Shown piece after piece: positions 58,915-64,000 of a stretch of 64,000 nt of DNA. The notes under the pieces were generated by a model that ran no database searches, was not told the DNA's origin, and saw only the letters and a list, made by a program, of their open reading frames with translations. Location: contig CM065804.1 in NCBI GenBank assembly GCA_033398695.1, positions 13,067,001 through 13,131,000 on the forward strand, written 5' to 3'. The position numbers and the translations under genes are program-made. Numbering within the stretch: position 1 is the first letter of the stretch; each line of letters starts with the position of its first letter. This DNA comes from Orobanche coerulescens (lineage: Eukaryota; Streptophyta; Magnoliopsida; Lamiales; Orobanchaceae).

Positions 58915-61914
58915 TGTAATATCCGCCATTTTAGATTTCGGTAATTTTCTTTTTTTCCGGCGGAGGTCCGTTTAGACGACTCGCTTGGGACCGTTTCATC
59001 ATTCTGAGAATGATTAATTCTGCACTTTTTGTCATCCGAGTTCGATTCGGTATTGTTTTATTGAGTTCCGTGTTTATTAACGACTTTTCCGCACTCGAGT
59101 TTGATTCTCGTGAATCTCGTTCTAAATTACTGTTTCGAGTTTCCCGTAAGTCCGTTTAACTTTGTTAGACGTGTTGTGAACTTCGGTTTGGTTATTCGAT
59201 CACGTATCGTGATTTTCGGACGTTTTGGGCCATTTTCGTAATTTCCCAAAGTTTGGGGTAATTACCTTCCGTTGTCGAATTTCGAGCCTTCGGGTGGTCG
59301 GAATCGTGTGTTCTATTAGCTCTTAGATTCGTCTTTGCGAGTACTTTGTAACCGTATCTTGAGTTCGTATTCAGATTCGGATTTCGGGGTCGTTCGGATC
59401 GTCGTTGTAATTCTTCATTTTGTGCCCGGAGGCTGCTGGCCTGATCGGGGCGAAACGGCCCTGAAAACGGCGCTGCCAAGCGCCGTGTCCTGCGCCGAGT
59501 CGGCCAGGACCGGAAGCCTGCCGAGACACGGCCGAGACACCCGGCGCTGGTGTGGGCCGTTTGCTGCGCCGTGTCCGGCAGCAGTATAAATATGGCAGAA
59601 CAGACGGGTTTTTCACCCATTTTATCACTCGTTTTCTTCCCTTCCGCGGCTGGAGCTTGCTCAATCATGGAGGCATGTTCTTATACAATGAATCCATGAA
59701 GTTTTGAGGTTCATATCATCAATAATCCGTCCTATAACATCCTCTGATCGAGCGAATCAGGTCAGATTTTCTAGAAACCTAATTTTGAGAATTTTGGGTA
59801 TTTTGTTTGATTTCGTCCGTTTAATCCGATTTAACTTAGGATTGTGATGGACTGATGATTATTTAGATGTATTGTATCATTTCCCTTGTTATTCCATGGT
59901 TGGATCGTATCGATTCGTTGTTTTGGTCGAGTTCTTGATCGACGCCTTGAAGGTGTCCGGTAAAATGTCATAGAGGGGTTTTCGGGCATTCTACGATTAT
60001 TCTTCCTCGTACGATCGATGATTTATTGATTATATGTTGTTAGGGTCAGATTTCTCGCAAATAATTCGAGTTGGAACCCTTCCGTTCGTCGTTTTCTTCA
60101 AGCTTTTTGATCGTGGGTGTATTCATTGTCTTCGCCGGAGAATTGTAGGTGTTCGAGGTGTCCCGACTGAGCCGTGTTCGTAGGAGTGTCCGGTGTCGAT
60201 TATCGAGGCAAGTACCTTGTCCATACATTTCCTGTTTCATGGATATGATGATTGGTGATCGTCTGGGTATGTTTGTTTGTTTGTTTGTTTGAAATGAGTT
60301 TTCAAAAGATTTGGCTAGCCTCGTTAAAGGCTCACTTTCAAAACGCATTGTGTTTTGTAAATTGTGTGGGTTGTAAGTGACTACTTGAACCCTTTGGATA
60401 TGTTTGGTGTTGATGTTGCGCTTGATAATGCGTGTGTGCATATATTGCTTCTTTCCGCCGCGTTATGGTTGACGTGCATATTATTGTTTATTTGTGTGGT
60501 TATAGACTGGCAGAGAAATTGTGTGACTTGATGCACTGAGTTGATAATTGTTGTGACGTTTGTCCATGTGCTTGATGTTTGAAATAATGTGGATACTTGT
60601 TGTGAGAAACGCCGTATCCGGGAACCTCTGAGGGCGGGGCGTGCACTCCGGCCTGGTGTATGCTGCAATGTGCGGCTCCATATGGGTGGTGAACGCCGGT
60701 GTTACCTAATGCGCGCGCAAGGGGCGGCTCTTGCGGGAGTGATCGCCGGCGCGGTGACATGTTCAAGGAGCGGACAACATAGTGGAGTGAACGCCGGTAC
60801 ACAGGTGCGCAAGGGAGGCGCCTGGTAGGCTTATTGGTTACGAATATTTGAGTGATAGCTAAGACCCCGTTACCGAACGATTATCGTATCTCAAAATACT
60901 TTCAACCCTTTTCAAAATGCTGGTCTCGATATAGACTGTGATTCGTGTTTTCTGATAGTGTGTTTCAACTTGTTTTAAATGTTGGTATCAGGGTTAATTA
61001 ACCAAGGACATTTGACGAGATCTCCGAGGGTTAATTAATCAGGGGTCTTGAGCAGTTTTTGGGCGGACGAGAGGCTGTGTCCTTGATTGTACTTTGTTGA
61101 CATTTTGTGTTTTGGGTCGAGGACTCCGTGTGATGTTGAGATGTTTGATCTCGTGTTGATATTATTTGGATTGGGTCGAGAACCCCGTGGGAAATATTTG
61201 TGAAGACTCGTTTGTGTTGATTGAGTGGCTTTCTTGCAAATTGCTTTCCGCCTACTGGTCGAGGACCCTGTTGATTTTGGAAAGAGAAGGATTTGATAAT
61301 CCTAAATTGTTTTCTATTAAAACTCTCGATGGCATCTTTAAAACTGTTTTATAAATTGTTTCCCTTTATTTGTGATCTTTCGGTTTTGGAAATATTTACC
61401 AAACTCTTGCCTCGGGAAGTACTTTTTGTTACGTTTGGATCTTTGAGGATTCCTGGTTATTGTTATTCGTGGAATGTGAATTGTATGGCTCGTATTTGTA
61501 CTTTGTTCTTGCACTAGCAAAACAGTGGAGTTTTGCTAACCCCCGAGTATTCGGGGGGTGGATGTCTGTTTTTGCATTCAGGCTTGGGAGCATAACACAT
61601 GGTCGGCACGAAAGATGATGAAAGATGAATGATACTAATCACACGAGGATCCGTATGATGTCATTGGTTTAGTTATAGTTTATTTTCCGCTGCAATATTC
61701 TTTCCCGTTGTACGGGAGTGTGTTGTATTCGACCCCTGCGTGGGCATGTAATGAGTTTGAGTTGTATGTATTTATTGAAAGACCAAATCGGTCTACTTAG
61801 TCATTTTAGCCTTAAAGGCATTGTCGAGTTGTTCTATGTTGTTACCAGCCTGGTAGATCCTTGAGGAGAGGTTCTACGGCGTGTAATATCCCTGAGCGGA
61901 TTGGGGGTGTTACA
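58915..61914 (+). repeat. element H 3' LTR
   Basis: 3000 bp, full length. Its TATAAATA is at 59585-59592. The block after the TATA box (59625-60060) resembles solo LTR B (10450-10815, opposite strand) more than element D. Confidence 0.9.
59440..59592 (+). promoter_or_regulatory. element H inverted-repeat cluster and TATA box
   Basis: GC-rich block with paired words GGCGCTGCCAAGCGCC and GCCGTGTC / GACACGGC, then GCAGTATAAATATGG. The repeats are less regular than in the other families. Confidence 0.5.
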
Positions 61915-61919
61915 CGTGT

Positions 61920-62245
61920 GTGGTCGAACTTCCACCCGGAGCGTTCGACGGGGCGTCTGGGGGGCGATACTAAGGGGTACGACCGAGGAAGTGGACTTGG
62001 GTGCGTGTGTGGTCGAACTTCCACCCAGAGCATTCGACGGGGCGTCTGGGGGTCGATACTAAGGTGTACGGCCGAGGAAGTGGACTTGGGTGCGTGTGTG
62101 GTTGAACTTCCACCCGGAGCGTTCTACGGGGCGTCTGGGGGTCGATACTAAGGGGTACGGCCGCAGAAGTGATTTCCCACCAGGAGCATTCGATGGGGCG
62201 TCTGGGGGCCGATGCTGAGGGGCACGACCGTGGGTTACCAAGTAT
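61920..62245 (+). repeat. element G minisatellite, right part
   Basis: About three and a half units of 89 bp (unit starts such as 62001 and 62090) with GGTCGAACTTCCACCCGGAG, GTCTGGGGG and GGACTTGGGTGCGTGTG words. Confidence 0.9.
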
Positions 62246-62698
62246 GGTTTCCGTGACATTGGTGTTTTCGTTAATGATGATATTTTCCGGAGTATCACAA
62301 TGCTTTGTGCTCGGGGTCAAGAGTCATTGTATATCGAGTCTTGGTGCTTGGCTAGAATGGCATAAGAATAATCTGTTATGTGTAATGTATTTTTGGAAGT
62401 GAAGTGAAGTGTATGAATGGGTCGTGGACCCTGTGTTTGGTGATCGGAATGATCGGGTCGTGGACCCTGTGTTTTGGTTAACGGATTTGTATTTTGAAAA
62501 ATGAACTTTGGGGCTGTGACCCTAAGTGGCTTTCGAGAATTAAGAACTTTTCAATCACAAATGTTTTCAAAGTGCTTTCTTGTTTTGTTTCTACTTTCAA
62601 GACTTGAACTATTTTTAATTAAAAAAAATATCTCGGGAAGTCTTTTGTATTCTCGGAATGTGTTATGTATGGCTCGTATTTGCACTTTATACTTGTAC

Positions 62699-62741
62699 TA
62701 GTAAAACAGTGGAGTTTTGCTAACCCCTGAGTATTCGGGGG
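62699..62741 (+). other. double stem-loop of element G
   Basis: TAGTAAAAC-AGTGGA-GTTTTGCTA pairs with one T-G wobble in the first stem. CCCCTGA...TCGGGGG has one T-G wobble in the second. Both are compatible with RNA folding but less so with a DNA cruciform. Confidence 0.6.
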
Positions 62742-63122
62742 TGGATGTCTGTTTTACATCCAGGTACATGCAGGTTTGGGAGCAAAACACAGGATCGGCG
62801 CGAAGGGTGATGGAAGGCGAATGATACTAATAACATGAAGGCCAGTTTTGGGTGCAGTTAGTCGTAGTACGTGTATGGTCTTTTCCGTTGTCGTATTTTT
62901 TGTTTGTGAATGTATTTTACCCTTGTATAGGTATGAGTTGAGATAGAAACGTGTATTTTTTACTTATATGTTAGTGACGATAGACCAAGTTGGTCTACGG
63001 ATTTGGTATTTTATCACGTCGGTATGTAAGTTATTGTGTGGTTTCGATGTCTAGACTGGTGGATCCTCACGGAGAGGGTCTACGGCGTGTAATATTCCCA
63101 GTTTGATTCTAGGGGTGTTACA

Positions 63123-63495
63123 TTTATGGTATCAGAACTTAGGTTGCGGAAACCTAGGCTGTCGGGTTGAGTTGTGTGTTATCGGGTCTTGTCTTGTCAT
63201 GTCTTGTCAGGTTTTGTCTGACTGAGTCGTGTCGCAACGCGTCGTCTGGGATGTCGGTCGTGATTAGTATCATGGTGCAACCTTCATCTTCGTGCGATAT
63301 GTGGATGTAAGTCTCCCTACTTCATGTTATGCCTCGAGCTGCACGAGTTAGTTGTGTGATTAAGTATTTTGGGGTACACTTTAAATGTGATTTACGATTA
63401 CATGGCATATATTTGTTGATTCCCGTCTTGTGCTAAAATGTAGAATGATATTGCTGAATGTATCTTCGTATAAATTGTTTTTCTTGCAAGAGTAT
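63123..63495 (+). other. element G primer site and leader, no gene
   Basis: Primer site TGGTATCAGAACT at 63127-63139. The following about 200 bp share words with the leaders of D and H (GAAACCTAGGCTGTCGGGT and GTGATTAGTATC). AT-rich after 63350. Confidence 0.7.
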
Positions 63496-64000
63496 TGTTG
63501 TGCGGCGATTAATACGCCTCGATAGGCGATCGGCATCACGATCAGAGGAGCCAACCATGGAAGACATACTCTGGACAAACACCCAGAGTTCGGCGCAATA
63601 CGGCGACCGTCTTTTGGTACCCAGCGATCGTCTTTTGATATCTGAAGATCGTATTTAATGAGCGAACCAGAGGCGATCGTCTCGTGCCACGTATGGATCC
63701 AGCATCCGTCAAAGTCGTCGAAGACCGAATCTTGGACGGTGGCCCACGTACGGATCTTCAAAGGGCGCCGACAGATAGGACCTTTGACCCCAGCCTGTCA
63801 CCTACCACACCTACCGACAAGGCCGCCGAAAGGTACAAAGTGGGTCCTCCCCGGACAGGTACCCAGGACGCGTGCTGGCCTCCCATTGGCTCGCACAGCT
63901 GGCCACCAGCAGCGGCCCCATACTTTAAGGGAACAACCCCACGTGACGGGACGATCGGCCACCTTATTATAATATAGAAAACGGCGGTCGCCCGCGATCG
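63496..64000 (+). other. GC-rich island, possible start of another LTR
   Basis: Composition changes sharply at about 63496-63500 (TGTTGTGCGG). Repeated CGATCG and GATCGTCTTTTG words are seen. Near the right edge a CCATTGG box (about 63885), a CCACGTGA G-box (about 63939) and TTATAATATAG (about 63964) look like a promoter. Overlapping frames cross the whole island but none looks like a known protein. It resembles a U3 region but has no visible end. Confidence 0.4.

Larger units (their letters stand above)
54046..61914 (+). mobile_element. LTR retrotransposon H, non-coding (LARD-like)
   Basis: 7869 bp in target duplication CGTGT (54041-54045, 61915-61919), inserted in the minisatellite of element G. 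LTRs are 54046-56350 and 58915-61914. The 2564-bp interior has a primer site, hairpin and polypurine tract but no recognisable gag or pol. It belongs to the same family as D, in the opposite orientation. Confidence 0.9.
61920..63122 (+). repeat. element G 5' LTR, part 2
   Basis: 1203 bp from the end of H to GGGTGTTACA. It contains the minisatellite remainder and the double stem-loop at 62699-62741. Confidence 0.85.
52277..64000 (+). mobile_element. LTR retrotransposon G, partial (5' LTR and leader)
   Basis: Begins TGTAATACCC in the copia gag. Its 5' LTR is split by element H and ends GGGTGTTACA at 63122 (about 2.97 kb without H). A primer site TGGTATCAGAACT is at 63127-63139. The leader resembles those of D and H. 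The interior is then interrupted from about 63496 by unrelated GC-rich DNA, and the rest is outside the window. The target duplication cannot be checked here. Confidence 0.8.

Noticed and set aside
63658..63977. Overlapping frames of about 100 codons at the right edge considered as a host gene
   Set aside because: Proline- and charge-rich translations in several frames with no domain are typical of GC-rich non-coding DNA; a promoter-like layout fits better.

Overview
The window is plant nuclear heterochromatin, most likely from a flowering plant. The grounds are plant-type chromovirus LTR retrotransposons primed by initiator tRNA-Met, an Ale-like Ty1/copia relic, a Helitron with a helicase relic, a CACTA end and LINE/SINE fragments. 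A eudicot is plausible from the RTE/SINE-type 3' tail near 35.8 kb, but I cannot name a species. I found no intact host protein-coding gene and no functional tRNA or rRNA gene.

Host backbone. About 5 kb of AT-rich DNA occurs twice in direct orientation. Copy 1 is at 1-5138. Copy 2 is at 27041-27322, 35850-38036 and 49689-52276. Each copy holds the 3' part of a Helitron (helicase relic, hairpin, CTAG end), then a 276-bp copia-type LTR, a leader and a broken copia gag. Copy 1 continues through protease and integrase relics, a possible hAT-like patch, a CACTA terminal region built as a ladder of hairpins, a SINE-like Pol III promoter and a LINE RT fragment.

LTR nests. Eight LTR units, named A-H here, fill the rest. 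Seven have visible 5-bp target duplications; the far end of G is outside the window. A (8438-25510) has an almost empty 665-bp interior. Its 5' LTR was hit by solo LTR B (8699-11612) and by C (11744-20919, minus strand), which encodes only gag. D (27380-35457, minus) and H (54046-61914, plus) are long-LTR, apparently non-coding elements of one family. E (38037-49688, plus) is a Tekay/Del-type chromovirus with gag, protease, RT, RNase H, integrase and chromodomain. It carries several in-frame stops, and solo LTR F (43921-46005) sits inside its pol. G starts at 52277, is split by H and runs off the right edge. A GC-rich island from about 63496, probably another LTR, interrupts its interior.

Most interesting signal. 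The LTRs of different families share an architecture more than a sequence. It consists of (i) a cluster of short CpG-rich palindromes just upstream of the TATA box, with a family-specific sequence but a constant position; (ii) an LTR-specific minisatellite; (iii) two adjacent stem-loops whose arms differ between families by compensatory or wobble changes; (iv) an inverted repeat closing the LTR end; and (v) a hairpin just before the polypurine tract. Two elements inserted independently into two perfect copies of the palindrome TTACGTACGTAA in element A. Non-autonomous elements C, D and H each carry a second, fossil polypurine-tract/LTR junction inside their interior, which points to a recombinant origin.
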